Assembly: GCF_017948455.1 (NCBI RefSeq)
Contig: NZ_JAFFSU010000003.1
Coordinates: 124,001-188,000, forward strand
Length of the DNA stretch: 64,000 nucleotides
Direction: 5' to 3'
Source of the DNA: Streptomyces sp. GESEQ-4
GTDB taxonomy: Bacteria > Actinomycetota > Actinomycetes > Streptomycetales > Streptomycetaceae
The notes below the pieces were generated by a model. That model worked only from the letters and a program-made list of their open reading frames with translations. It was not told the origin of the DNA and ran no database searches. Positions 50,661 to 60,484 of this stretch are shown here, piece by piece; the first letter of the stretch is position 1, and each line of letters opens with the position of its first letter. The position numbers were made by a program, and so were the translations under genes.

Positions 50661-51413
50661 ATGGGACAGCTGGAAGGCAAGACGTCGGTGGTCACCGGGG
50701 GCAGCACCGGTATCGGTCTGGCCACCGCCGTACGGCTGGCGGACGAGGGCGCGTACGTGTTCGTCACCGGCCGACGCCAGGCCGAACTGGAGGCTGCCGT
50801 CAAGACCATCGGAGCGGACCGGGCCACCGCGGTCGTCGGCGACATCTCGAAGCCGGAGGACCTGGACCGGCTCTACGAGGCGGTCCGGGCGCGAGGCAAG
50901 GGTTTGGACGTGCTCGTGGCGAACGCGGCGATCGGTGCGTTCGTGACGCTGGAACAGACCACCGAGGAGCACTTCGACCAGACCTTCGCGGTCAACGTCC
51001 GAGGCACGCTGTTCGCCGTGCAGAAGGCGTTGCCGTTGCTCAATGAAGGAGCCTCGATCGTCCTGGTCGGTTCGACGGCCGGCGACCGTGGAGTAGAGGC
51101 GTTCGGCGCGTACGCGGCGTCGAAGGCGGCCGTCCGGTCCTTCGCGCGGACGTGGTCCAACGAGCTCAAGGCCCGTGGCGTCCGGGTCAACGTGGTCTCG
51201 CCGGCATGGATCGAGACTCCCGGGGGCACTGCCGCCTTCGGCGACGAGGAGACCCTCCGGGCCGTCAAGGAGAATGTTGCCGCGACCGTGCCCAAGGGCC
51301 GCATGGGGCAGCCCGAGGAGGCCGCCGCAGTCGTGGCCTTCCTGGCCTCGGAACAGAGCAGCTACGTCGTCGGCGCGAACATCTACGTCGACGGGGGCAC
51401 GAACCAGATCTGA
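50661..51413 (+). CDS. SDR family oxidoreductase
   Basis: A 250-residue classical short-chain dehydrogenase: GKTSVVTGGSTGIGLATAVRL cofactor loop, VTGRRQAELEAAV (the GRR suggests NADPH), LDVLVANAAIGAF, IVLVGSTAGDRGVEAFGAYAASKAAVRSF with catalytic Ser/Tyr/Lys, and a C-terminal YVVGANIYVDGGTNQI. The gene is divergent from the AraC regulator, which is probably its activator. Substrate unknown; related pairs respond to reactive aldehydes or quinones. Confidence 0.88.
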   Translation: MGQLEGKTSVVTGGSTGIGLATAVRLADEGAYVFVTGRRQAELEAAVKTIGADRATAVVGDISKPEDLDRLYEAVRARGKGLDVLVANAAIGAFVTLEQTTEEHFDQTFAVNVRGTLFAVQKALPLLNEGASIVLVGSTAGDRGVEAFGAYAASKAAVRSFARTWSNELKARGVRVNVVSPAWIETPGGTAAFGDEETLRAVKENVAATVPKGRMGQPEEAAAVVAFLASEQSSYVVGANIYVDGGTNQI

Positions 51414-51509
51414 GCAGGCGCCACGCGGTGGGTGGCAGCTGAAGCGTTCCAGGTCCTGAACCGCTACTGCTGAGCCGCTACTACTGAACGCCCAGGAAAC
51501 CGAGGCTAG

Positions 51510-51552
51510 TTGACGCGTCAAGAAACGGCCTCTAGCGTAGATGACGCGTCAA
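51510..51552. promoter_or_regulatory. two MarR-type boxes upstream of the isochorismatase gene
   Basis: TTGACGCGTCAA (51510-51521) is a perfect 12-base palindrome; ATGACGCGTCAA (51541-51552) is a near-copy. Their centres are 31 bases apart, about three helical turns. They lie 63-105 bases upstream of the GTG start. Confidence 0.65.
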
Positions 51553-51614
51553 CCAAATGGTTGGGGGCCGCCGGGCCGGTCAGCCCGTACGCAATGTTCC
51601 AGAAGGGGAATCTC

Positions 51615-52271
51615 GTGACTACTGAGAACAAGGCCGGAGTCGGCGCGCTGCTGACGCCCGAGGAGAGCGTGCTCGTCCTCATCGACCACCAGCCGTTCCA
51701 GGTCGCCAACCTGCACAGCCACGAGCCGACAATGGTCATCAACAACGCCGTCGGGCTCGCCAAGGCCGCCAAGGTGTTCGACGTGCCGACCGTTCTGACC
51801 ACCGTCCTGGAGGAGCGTGGCGGCCTTCTTCTCCAGGGCCTGCAGGACGTGTTCCCGGAGCAGAAGCCGATCAACAGGACCTTCATCAACACCTGGCAGG
51901 ACGAGCGTGTCGTCGATGCCGTCAAGGCGACAGGACGCAAGAAGCTGGTCATCGCCGGCCTCTGGACGGAGATCTGTGTGGCCATGCCGGCGATCCAGGC
52001 GGCGGGCGAGGGCTTCGATGTCTTCGCCGTCACCGACGCGTCGGGCGGTGTCTCGAAGGAAGCCCACGACATGGCGGTGCAGCGCATGATCCAGGCGGGC
52101 GTGGTCCCGATCACCTGGATGGCCGTGCTGGGCGAGTGGCAGCGCGACTGGGCCCGCGAGAAGACCGTCCAGGGCGTCACCGAGATCCAGGCGCAGCACG
52201 GCGGTGCCAGCGGTGTCGCCTTCGCCTGGGAGATGCAACTCCTGGCCACGCCCACCGGCGGCGAGGCATGA
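51615..52271 (+). CDS. isochorismatase-family hydrolase (YcaC-like)
   Basis: A 218-residue cysteine hydrolase. LVLIDHQPFQVANL provides the catalytic Asp, the central strand runs to TVLTTVLEERGG, and KKLVIAGLWTEICVAMPAIQAAGEGFDVFAVTDASGG carries the nucleophile Cys in WTEIC, the YcaC-type active site. The family hydrolyses amides, often on nicotinamide-like or ring-cleavage products. Its promoter has two MarR-type boxes, linking it to the regulator at 58153-58620. Ribosome site GAAGGGG at 51603-51609 supports the GTG. A 15-bp hairpin ends the unit. Confidence 0.85.
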   Translation: MTTENKAGVGALLTPEESVLVLIDHQPFQVANLHSHEPTMVINNAVGLAKAAKVFDVPTVLTTVLEERGGLLLQGLQDVFPEQKPINRTFINTWQDERVVDAVKATGRKKLVIAGLWTEICVAMPAIQAAGEGFDVFAVTDASGGVSKEAHDMAVQRMIQAGVVPITWMAVLGEWQRDWAREKTVQGVTEIQAQHGGASGVAFAWEMQLLATPTGGEA

Positions 52272-52353
52272 CACCGCTGTCCGGCCGGAACCGCGTGTGC
52301 CGTATGCGGAAGCTCTCACCGCCGAGTGGCGGGGGCCATTAACAGCCTTTCAA

Positions 52354-52386
52354 GAACGGGCCGCCGGAGATTCCGGCGGCCCGTTC
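52354..52386 (+). terminator. 15-bp perfect hairpin after the isochorismatase gene
   Basis: GAACGGGCCGCCGGA pairs exactly with TCCGGCGGCCCGTTC around a 3-base loop, 82 bases after the stop. It is one of the longest uninterrupted stems in the window and should stop transcription reading rightwards. Confidence 0.7.
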
Positions 52387-52684
52387 GTCGGCCCAGGGGC
52401 CGGTCGTCTGGAATACCGTGCGGAGCGAGACCGCTGATCGCTTGGGTACCGGTCGCGCGACGGTGCCGGAGATTCGCATCGGCCCGTGTGCGATGAGGCG
52501 CTCCAACAGAGGGTGACGGAGTCTCGGACAGATCGCGGGGAGCACCGTCTGCACGCCACGCGGTTTGTCCGACACCTCCCGCGTTCGAGGGGCGTATATG
52601 GCGCCTCAGACTCAGTACCAGCTCGGCGTCATGTACGCCCCTCTTCGACGGGAAGCCGTCAGGGGAGACGCACGTCATCCACCG
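52387..52684. other. gap with no supported gene
   Basis: The space between the isochorismatase terminator and the hydrolase stop (52685) has no coding signal I can support. A 10-bp inverted repeat, GAGGGGCGTA (52587-52596) and TACGCCCCTC (52634-52643), encloses 37 bases. Its role is unknown; it may terminate the leftward operon. Confidence 0.4.
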
Positions 52685-54881
<2,197 letters not shown>

Positions 54882-54941
54882 TCGTCCTCCATGCACGGCG
54901 CTTCACGGCGTCACATCGTCGATGAGACCAGGGACATGACC

Positions 54942-55334
54942 TCACGCTTCGCCGAGCGTGGCGCGCGTGATCACCCCTATGTCGTCAGGTATCGGCTGGC
55001 GGAACACGCCGCCATTCGCGATGAATTCGTCGCCGTTCACTCGCAGGTGCCGAGCGAACATTGGGCACAACGGCACGACGGCAACGCTTTCGCGAATGCT
55101 GTCTGTGAGTGCCGTACTCACCAGCAGCGCAACCAGAGCACGTTCACCGAAATCCTGGCACACCTCGGTATGGAAGAATATTCGTTCTTCGCTTGTGCCG
55201 GATACGGCGACGAAGTCGGTCGTGCCGACGGGTGTTCCGTCGGCACGAAAAACTGTGTAAGAGCTGATCGGGCTTGCGAGATCGAGCCCGACCGTCATGG
55301 ATGCACCGGTCTTGTCAGTCAATCCTTGAGTCAT
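54942..55334 (-). CDS. divergent YjdJ-like GNAT-fold protein
   Basis: A 130-residue protein. SSYTVFRADGTPVGTTDFVAVSGTSEERIFFHTEVCQDFGER matches the N-terminal strands of small YjdJ-type acetyltransferases (compare the FHTEI and VHTEV of the two other copies in this window), and VAVVPLCPMFARHLRVNGDEF matches their CP-F/Y-xxx end. The acetyl-CoA loop, normally GxGxG/A, reads GERALVA, so binding of CoA is doubtful. It lies 24 bases after the reductase gene and 60 before glutaminase in the same operon. It may be a non-catalytic paralogue. Confidence 0.65.
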   Translation of the reverse strand: MTQGLTDKTGASMTVGLDLASPISSYTVFRADGTPVGTTDFVAVSGTSEERIFFHTEVCQDFGERALVALLVSTALTDSIRESVAVVPLCPMFARHLRVNGDEFIANGGVFRQPIPDDIGVITRATLGEA

Positions 55335-55358
55335 GTGGCTGTCTTTCTGCAGAGAGCG

Positions 55359-56036
55359 TCACGACGTGGCCACAGTGCTCAGAGAGTCTTGCGGAGCAGG
55401 GGCGGCGATAAGCGTGCGGAGCTGGTCGGCGTCGACATTGGCTCCGAAGGCGGGGGTTCCGGGTTCGAGCCGGATGCCCGCCGCGAGGTCGCCGATGGTG
55501 AGGGGGTCGAATCCGAGGGTGTCGATCAGCGCGGACACGACGGCGAGATCCTCGGGCGAGTCACCGGCGATCGCGATGGCCTTGCGTCCGAGGTCGCCGG
55601 CTGGACGTGCCTCGTCTTCGAGGTCGTGGTAGCCCATGTGGTTGAGGGCTTTCACGACCCGTGCGTCCGGCAGGAACCGCTGGACGGCTTCGCTCGATGA
55701 GGTGTCGGGCGGGAGGATCGCGGCGCGGGGACCGTCGACCTCCCACCAGTGGTTCATCGCGTCGATGACCAGCTTTCCCTCCAGCTTCGGGACGGGGAGG
55801 TCGCGGTGCTTGCCGAGCGGGAGAGCCAGGACCACCACGTCGGCGGCATCCGCGGCCTGGGCCGGCCATACGGCGGTCGCTCCGGGGGTGAGGATTTTGG
55901 CGGTAAGCGCGATCTTGGAGGGGTCACCGGACCCGGAGAGCAGGACTCGATAGCCGGCGGCGACCGCCAGGCGCGCCAGGACGGTGCCGACTTTCCCGGC
56001 TCCCAGGATCCCGATCGTGGTGACGGGGTCGGTCAT
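55359..56036 (-). CDS. NADPH-dependent F420 reductase-like oxidoreductase
   Basis: A 225-residue Rossmann protein: [33 protein letters not shown] is the dinucleotide loop, [13 protein letters not shown] and [16 protein letters not shown] match F420H2:NADP oxidoreductase relatives, and [19 protein letters not shown] the substrate side. Many such proteins in actinomycetes exchange hydride between NADPH and F420 or a related carrier. The start overlaps the stop of the LLM gene (ATGA), so the two enzymes probably work as a pair: the reductase regenerates the reduced cofactor for the LLM oxidoreductase. Confidence 0.82.
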   Translation of the reverse strand: MTDPVTTIGILGAGKVGTVLARLAVAAGYRVLLSGSGDPSKIALTAKILTPGATAVWPAQAADAADVVVLALPLGKHRDLPVPKLEGKLVIDAMNHWWEVDGPRAAILPPDTSSSEAVQRFLPDARVVKALNHMGYHDLEDEARPAGDLGRKAIAIAGDSPEDLAVVSALIDTLGFDPLTIGDLAAGIRLEPGTPAFGANVDADQLRTLIAAPAPQDSLSTVATS

Positions 56037-57103
56037 CGTGTCGCTTCCGCCGTGGCGGCGGGCTGCTCGGCCAGAAGCTCGCGGACCCGAGGGATGACCT
56101 GGGTGCCGTACAACTCGACCGAACGTAGACGTGCGGAGGCTGACACGGTGCCGGCGGCGGAGTAGATCATGTCGAACCGGCCCGCGTCCAGTACCCGGAT
56201 GGCATGGGCGATCTTGGTCGCGACCGTCTCGACCGAGCCGACATACAGCGATCCGCGGTCCACCTCGGCGTCGAATTCCTCCCGGCGGAGCGGCGGCCAG
56301 CCGCGCTGTGCCCCGATCCGGTCGCGGATCTCCTTGTACCCGGGGTGGAAGAGCTCCTTGGCCTCTTCGTCGGTGGAGGCCACGAAGCCGGGCGAATGCG
56401 TGCCGACAGGCTGCGCGGTCGTACCGAACTCGTCGCTGGCACGCCGGTACAGATCCACGTAAGGAGCGAACCGATCGGGGGCGCCGCCGATGATGGCGAG
56501 CATCAGCCCGAAGCCGTACTGGGCGGTGCGGAGCACGGACTGCGGTGTCCCGCCCACCCCTACCCAGGTGTTGAGGCGCCCCGAATCGGTCTTCGGGTAC
56601 ACGTCCGCATTCTGCAGAGCGGCGCGCGTGGTGCCTTCCCAGGTGACCGGGCCCTCGTCCAGGAGACGGTGGAAAAGGTCGATCTTCTCCTCGAACAACA
56701 CCTCGTAGTCCTTCAGGTCGTACCCGAACAGGGGGAACGACTCGGTGAAGGAACCGCGTCCGAGGATCACCTCGGCGCGGCCGTTGGAGAGCGCGTCGAC
56801 CGTGGCGAACCGCTGGAACACTCGCACCGGATCGTCCGAGGACAGCACTGTCACCCCCGAGGCGAGCCGAATGCGCTCCGTGGCCGTCGCGATGCCCGCC
56901 AGCACCGTCTCAGGGCTCGAGATCGCGTACTCGGGCCGGTGGTGCTCGCCCAACGCAACAACGTCGATTCCGACCTGGTCGGCAAGGACCGCTTCGGTCA
57001 CCGCGGCACGGATCGCCTGCGCGTGCGAGACGATCACGCCCTGGTCGTTTCGGGGCCGGTCTCCGAAGCTGTCGATGCCGAACTCGATTTGCGAAACATC
57101 CAT
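56033..57103 (-). CDS. LLM class flavin-dependent oxidoreductase (luciferase-like)
   Basis: A 356-residue TIM-barrel enzyme of the bacterial luciferase family: [85 protein letters not shown] contains the family's EHH and the P-V-R-hydrophobic dimer region; [27 protein letters not shown] is the flavin/F420 pocket. It uses FMN or F420. It is the first gene of a five-gene operon, and the promoter region holds a 49-base perfect inverted repeat (57245-57293) with MarR-type boxes. The ATG at 57101-57103 is preferred; a GTG 9 bases upstream is possible. Confidence 0.88.
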   Translation of the reverse strand: MDVSQIEFGIDSFGDRPRNDQGVIVSHAQAIRAAVTEAVLADQVGIDVVALGEHHRPEYAISSPETVLAGIATATERIRLASGVTVLSSDDPVRVFQRFATVDALSNGRAEVILGRGSFTESFPLFGYDLKDYEVLFEEKIDLFHRLLDEGPVTWEGTTRAALQNADVYPKTDSGRLNTWVGVGGTPQSVLRTAQYGFGLMLAIIGGAPDRFAPYVDLYRRASDEFGTTAQPVGTHSPGFVASTDEEAKELFHPGYKEIRDRIGAQRGWPPLRREEFDAEVDRGSLYVGSVETVATKIAHAIRVLDAGRFDMIYSAAGTVSASARLRSVELYGTQVIPRVRELLAEQPAATAEATR

Positions 57104-57244
57104 CGTGTTCACGTCGCTCAACGCTTTCGTTGTGTCGGGCTGTGGCGGTGCGTGGTTCCTGACGACCCGGCGGGACGTCCGTCCCGGGCGACCTGCGCGA
57201 GTTCCCCGCCGGCCAGGTCCCGCGCCCACACCGCCTCCCTCGAT

Positions 57245-57293
57245 CTAGTTGACATGTAAACCATGACATCGCTGTGGTTTACATGTCAACTAG
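57245..57293. promoter_or_regulatory. large perfect inverted repeat with MarR-type boxes
   Basis: CTAGTTGACATGTAAACCA (57245-57263) pairs exactly with 57275-57293 across an 11-base spacer. Each arm contains a TTGACATGTAAA near-palindrome (57249-57260; mirrored 57278-57289), a variant of the TTGAYGYGTCAA box. It lies 142 bases before the LLM gene and 297 before the NTF2-like gene, so it probably serves as a double operator for both directions. Confidence 0.7.
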
Positions 57294-57589
57294 GTCGTGT
57301 CACGGTGGGTGCGGCCGCACGCCGCGGGCCGGGTCGGTGTGGTGCGCCGTTGACTCCACCGAGGTGCCGATGAACTGGGCGTGTAGGCGGGGGTGTTGGG
57401 GGAGCGGTGAGAAGCGCCGTACGAGAAATTCCGCGCCTTCGCCGGTATGTCATGGTCCGCGGCGCGGGACTCGCCGCGGGCGCCGGCATCCCTACCTGTA
57501 TGCGGGCTCGATGGGGGAGCCGCTCCGGGCCTCCGTGGTTTCCGTACCGAGGAACGCCTCAACATGACGAGAAGAGCGTGACGACCATC
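57294..57589. other. leader region without a supported gene
   Basis: About 300 bases between the double operator and the NTF2-like gene. Reading frames exist on both strands but none has a recognisable product; they are arginine/proline-rich as expected of random GC-rich DNA. A long untranslated leader is possible. No stem-loop stood out. Confidence 0.4.
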
Positions 57590-57961
57590 ATGACCACGAC
57601 CTCCACCGCGCTGGACCGTTACATGGGGCTGTCCGACCTGGCGGTCCATGACGAAGCGGCTCTGGACGAAGCGCTGGCGCTCTTCGCGGCGGACGCGACC
57701 GTCGAGATCGGCCCGGAGCCGGCGCACGGCAGTGAGGCCATCGCCGCCTTCTACCGTGCCCACTTCGCCGCCCATGCCGAGATGAAGCACTTCTGGAACA
57801 CCACGGTCCTTGATGACGGCACCCTCAGGGCCGAGTGGGTCTGCGCGGCACGCAAGACGGACGGCAGTCTCATCACCGTCGCCGGGGTGGAACACGCCAC
57901 GCTCGACGCGCAGGGGCTTATCAGCCACCTTCGCAACGAGTTCACCCGCCTCCCCGGCTGA
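57590..57961 (+). CDS. nuclear transport factor 2-like (SnoaL) protein
   Basis: A 123-residue single-domain protein: ALDEALALFAADATVEIGPEPAHGSEAIAAFYRAHFAAHAEMKHFWNTTVLDDGTLRAEWVCAARKTDGSLITVAGVEHATLDAQGLISHLRNEF has the helix and curved-sheet order of the NTF2/SnoaL fold. These proteins bind small hydrophobic molecules or act as cyclases or isomerases. No catalytic residue set is evident. ATG at 57590 or GTG at 57578 are both possible. It is divergent from the LLM operon and shares its operator region. Confidence 0.75.
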   Translation: MTTTSTALDRYMGLSDLAVHDEAALDEALALFAADATVEIGPEPAHGSEAIAAFYRAHFAAHAEMKHFWNTTVLDDGTLRAEWVCAARKTDGSLITVAGVEHATLDAQGLISHLRNEFTRLPG

Positions 57962-58059
57962 GCCGGTGCCGCCCGACGACCCCGCAGTGCCGCCCGACGT
58001 CTGCCTTGCCGCCGCCAAGTACGGGCGACGTACGGCTACTTGTGCCCTGACCTCGGAGG

Positions 58060-58071
58060 TTGACGAGTCAA
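58060..58071. promoter_or_regulatory. MarR-type box in a convergent gap
   Basis: TTGACGAGTCAA fits TTGANNNNTCAA exactly, but lies between the ends of two convergent genes (NTF2-like and MarR), where no promoter is expected. It may be a remnant of a promoter, a roadblock or a decoy site. Confidence 0.5.
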
Positions 58072-58152
58072 CCATGCTGCCTTAGGGTTCCACGTGAAAA
58101 CTCAGCTGGCCCCGCGCCCTTGGGGAAACCCCAGTCGCGTCCTCTCGCCCGG

Positions 58153-58620
58153 TCAGTCCGGCTGCTTCTCCATGTGGTCCAGGATGCGCTTGGAGATCCG
58201 GCCGAGTGTGGCGAGCTGGTTCGGGGTCAGGGCGTCGATGAAGAGGCGGCGCACGTCCTCGACGTGCTGGGGCGCGGCCTCCTCGATCGCCTTGTAGCCG
58301 GCCGGGGTGGCGACGATGAACGCTCCGCGGCCGTCATCGGGGCACTCCTCCTTGGCCACGAGCCCGCGTTTCGCCATCCGCGTGACCTGGTGGGACATCC
58401 GGCTCTTCTCCCACTCCACGCGCTTGGCCAGATCCAGGAAGCGCATCCGCCCGTTGCCCCTTTCGGTGAGGCTGACGAGCACCACGTAGTCGGCTGCTGA
58501 CATTCCGGAGTCGGCCTGGATGCGTCGGGACAGTCGCCCGATGAGCGTCTCCTGCATGCGGATGAAGTTGTCCCAGGCGACCTTCTGTTCCGGGTCGAGC
58601 CAGCGCGGCTGTGTGTCCAT
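58153..58620 (-). CDS. MarR family transcriptional regulator, probable regulator of the island
   Basis: A 155-residue regulator: PEQKVAWDNFIRMQETLIGRLSRRIQADSGMSAADYVVLVSL is the helical dimer region, RMRFLDLAKRVEWEKSRMSHQVTRMAKRGLVAKEECPDDGRGAFIVATPAGY the winged helix with recognition helix and wing Arg, and IDALTPNQLATLGRISKRILDHME the C-terminal dimer helices. There is no Cys that would suggest OhrR-type thiol sensing, so the inducer is more likely a phenolic or carboxylate ligand. Its own start is 78 bases from a TTGATGCGTCAA palindrome, suggesting autoregulation. Related boxes precede at least four other units between 51.5 and 61.9 kb. Confidence 0.88.
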   Translation of the reverse strand: MDTQPRWLDPEQKVAWDNFIRMQETLIGRLSRRIQADSGMSAADYVVLVSLTERGNGRMRFLDLAKRVEWEKSRMSHQVTRMAKRGLVAKEECPDDGRGAFIVATPAGYKAIEEAAPQHVEDVRRLFIDALTPNQLATLGRISKRILDHMEKQPD

Positions 58621-58697
58621 GAAGGCAGTCTAACGAAATCGTTGACAGCTCATCTACTGGCGGTGGCGGCGAGCGGATGCCCTCGTCGAGAGGTAAG

Positions 58698-58709
58698 TTG
58701 ATGCGTCAA
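58698..58709. promoter_or_regulatory. MarR-type box between the MarR and GNAT genes
   Basis: TTGATGCGTCAA fits the TTGANNNNTCAA pattern, in the divergent gap between the regulator and the acetyltransferase-CDGSH unit. A second dyad, AACGA-AA-TCGTT (58632-58643), lies 12 bases before the MarR start. Confidence 0.65.
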
Positions 58710-58786
58710 CCTAGCGGGGTTAGGCTGAAGTCCTGGCTGACGGAATTCTGCCGAGTTGAGCGGGATCAGGCCCACAAGGAGGACAC

Positions 58787-59095
58787 ATGACGGTCGAAGT
58801 GAGCGACGTGCCCGAGGCGAAGCGCTACGAAGCCCGTGTCGATGGAGAGTCCAAGGTGGCGGGCGTCGCGGAATACATCCGTACGACGGAACTCGTGGCG
58901 TTCGTGCACACCGAGGTCGAGCCGGAGTACGAGGGCAGGGGAGTCGGGTCCGCGTTGGCCCGTACGGCCCTTGACGAGGCGCGCGCCGCCCACCTGCGGG
59001 TTCTGGCCACCTGCCCCTTCTTCGCGGGCTGGATCAGCCGGCACCCCGAATACCAGGACCTGCTGTACCAGTCCCGCAGCAAGGTCAGTGACTGA
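58787..59095 (+). CDS. small GNAT acetyltransferase, YjdJ/NATD1 type
   Basis: A 102-residue minimal acetyltransferase. YEARVDGESKVAGVAEYIRTTELVAFVHTEVEPEYEGRGVGSALARTALDEARAAHLRVLATCPFFAGWI contains the CoA loop EGRGVGSALA and the CPFFAGWI end of the YjdJ family. The acceptor is unknown. It is 38 bases upstream of a (4Fe-4S)/CDGSH protein; in Escherichia coli yjdJ and yjdI (a 4Fe-4S mono-cluster protein) are likewise neighbours, so the pairing is conserved. A MarR-type box precedes it. Confidence 0.85.
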   Translation: MTVEVSDVPEAKRYEARVDGESKVAGVAEYIRTTELVAFVHTEVEPEYEGRGVGSALARTALDEARAAHLRVLATCPFFAGWISRHPEYQDLLYQSRSKVSD

Positions 59096-59133
59096 GAAGC
59101 CGAGCGCGGCGGTAGGCGGTAGTGGAGGCGGGT

Positions 59134-59544
59134 ATGAGCGGTGAATCCGAGCGGAAGACGTACCAGGCGGAGTCGATCACGGTGACCTTCGAGGCCAGGC
59201 GCTGCCTCCATGCCGCCGAATGCGTCCATGGCCTGCCCGAGGTGTTCGACCCGACGAAGCGGCCGTGGATCCAGCCGGACAGGACTACGGCCGAGCGTCT
59301 GGCGGAGGTCGTGCGGCGCTGTCCCTCGGGCGCGCTCCAGTACGAACTCGTGGAGGGCGAGGCGGAGGCGCCCGACCGGCCCACCACGATCACCCGCGGT
59401 GCCACCGGGCAGCTGACGGTGCGCGGGGAGTTGAGTGTGGACACGCCGCAAGGTGCGCGCGCCGAGACCAGGGCCATGCTGTGCGGCTGCGGGCAGAGCC
59501 GCCTCCAGCCGTACTGCGACCACGCGGGGCCCTGCGGCCAGTGA
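59134..59544 (+). CDS. (4Fe-4S) mono-cluster and CDGSH-like iron-sulfur protein
   Basis: A 136-residue protein. Residues 8-75 are the YjdI-type domain: ITVTFEARRCLHAAECVHGLPEVFD with two of the Cys, and VVRRCPSGALQYEL with the CPSGA motif. Residues 85-136 are a CDGSH-type domain (GQLTVRGELSV, AMLCGCGQSRLQPYCDHAGPCGQ). The expected CxCx(6)PxCDGSH appears as CGCGQSRLQPYCDH, lacking the Gly-Ser between Asp and His. GGAGG at 59124-59128 fixes the ATG. It probably carries electrons or acts as a redox sensor alongside the acetyltransferase. Confidence 0.85.
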   Translation: MSGESERKTYQAESITVTFEARRCLHAAECVHGLPEVFDPTKRPWIQPDRTTAERLAEVVRRCPSGALQYELVEGEAEAPDRPTTITRGATGQLTVRGELSVDTPQGARAETRAMLCGCGQSRLQPYCDHAGPCGQ

Positions 59545-59864
59545 CGCGCCCGTGCCCGCTTCCCGCATGTGGCCCGGGCGTGCGCAGTCAGCTCCGCCCG
59601 GTCGGTGGGTGAGTGCGGCTCCTGAAGGAGGCGCTGCAGCTCGGTGCGGTCCTGCGGGTTGATCCTCGCCTGCCCGAGGTCGTGCTCCGCCGCCAGGGCT
59701 GCGAGTGCACGTCTCCACGCCCGGCAGCAGCGTGAAGCAGCGGATCGGTGCGAACTATGGCGTCCCACCTCGCCGCCCGCGACTTCGAAGCCGCAGCGAA
59801 TCGGTGTCCTCGGCATCTGCGCCGGCGGCGTACGACCCTCATCGGACGGCCCGGCCCATCGCCA
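59545..59864. other. gap with a possible alpha/beta-hydrolase remnant
   Basis: 320 bases with no intact gene. At 59797-59829 the plus strand reads RIGVLGICAGG, which matches the nucleophile-elbow phrase of YcjY/dienelactone hydrolases (IGVLGICASGG). Flanking codons do not continue the match, so it is either a scrap of a decayed gene or chance. No promoter or stem-loop was obvious. Confidence 0.3.
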
Positions 59865-60353
59865 CTACTTCTCCTGGCGCGTCGGTACGGGGTGCTTGCT
59901 CATGATCGACACGCGGTTGAACGCGTTGATGGTGACCGCCACCCAGATCGCGGCTGAGATCTGGTCTGCGGAGAGCACCTGTCGGGCGTCCTCATAGGCG
60001 GATGCCTGGGTCGTGGCGTTCGCCGGATCGGTTGTGGCCTCGGCCAGCGCCAGGGCGGCGCGCTCCGAGGGGGAGAACAGGTCGGTGTCCCGCCATGCGC
60101 TCAGGATTCCGAGTCTCTGTGGTGATTCACCGGTCCGCAGGGCCGCCCTGGTGTGCGCATCGAGGCAGTAGGCGCAGCCGTTGAGTTGTGACACGCGGAG
60201 GTTGATCAGTTCCACGGTGATGCGGTCGAGCCCGGCCTCGGAGGCTGTCGCCCGGACCGCCTCGGAGACCTGCACCAGGGCGTGGAAGGCCTTGGGGCTC
60301 TGTTTGTCGATGAAGATTCTGCGGGGTGGGGAGCTGGGGGTCTGGTTGCTCAC
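59865..60353 (-). CDS. AhpD-like carboxymuconolactone decarboxylase family protein
   Basis: A 162-residue alkylhydroperoxidase-like protein: FHALVQVSEAVRATASEAGLDRITVELINLRVSQLNGCAYCLDAHTRAALRTGES contains the redox CxxC with following His (NGCAYCLDAH), and TDLFSPSERAALALAEATT the second helix pair. It reduces peroxides using thiols. The GTG at 60351-60353 was chosen because GAAGGAG lies just before it. It is divergent from the pirin gene with a MarR-type box between them. Confidence 0.88.
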   Translation of the reverse strand: MSNQTPSSPPRRIFIDKQSPKAFHALVQVSEAVRATASEAGLDRITVELINLRVSQLNGCAYCLDAHTRAALRTGESPQRLGILSAWRDTDLFSPSERAALALAEATTDPANATTQASAYEDARQVLSADQISAAIWVAVTINAFNRVSIMSKHPVPTRQEK

Positions 60354-60437
60354 GTGGGGTCTCCTTCGGGTCACGCTCTCAGTGGCCCGCGTCCGTGCGG
60401 GTGCTGTGGCCATCGGTCTGCCTCCGTGGCATCATAG

Positions 60438-60449
60438 TTGACGTAACAA
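60438..60449. promoter_or_regulatory. MarR-type box between AhpD-like and pirin genes
   Basis: TTGACGTAACAA matches the TTGANNNNTCAA pattern with one change. It lies 47 bases before the pirin start and 85 before the AhpD-like start, flanked by AGT/CTA as at 57245. Confidence 0.55.
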
Positions 60450-60484
60450 CTAGGCTGATGATGACTGTCGAGGAGGTGCTCTCG

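Noticed and set aside
51461..51488. A 14-base tandem duplication (CCGCTACTGCTGAG, CCGCTACTACTGAA) after the SDR gene
   Set aside because: Two imperfect short copies only; too little to assign a role.
57294..57589. A transposase fragment (a VDSTEV phrase followed by Cys/Arg-rich sequence)
   Set aside because: The match is six residues long, no terminal repeats or other transposase motifs are present, and composition equals the surroundings.
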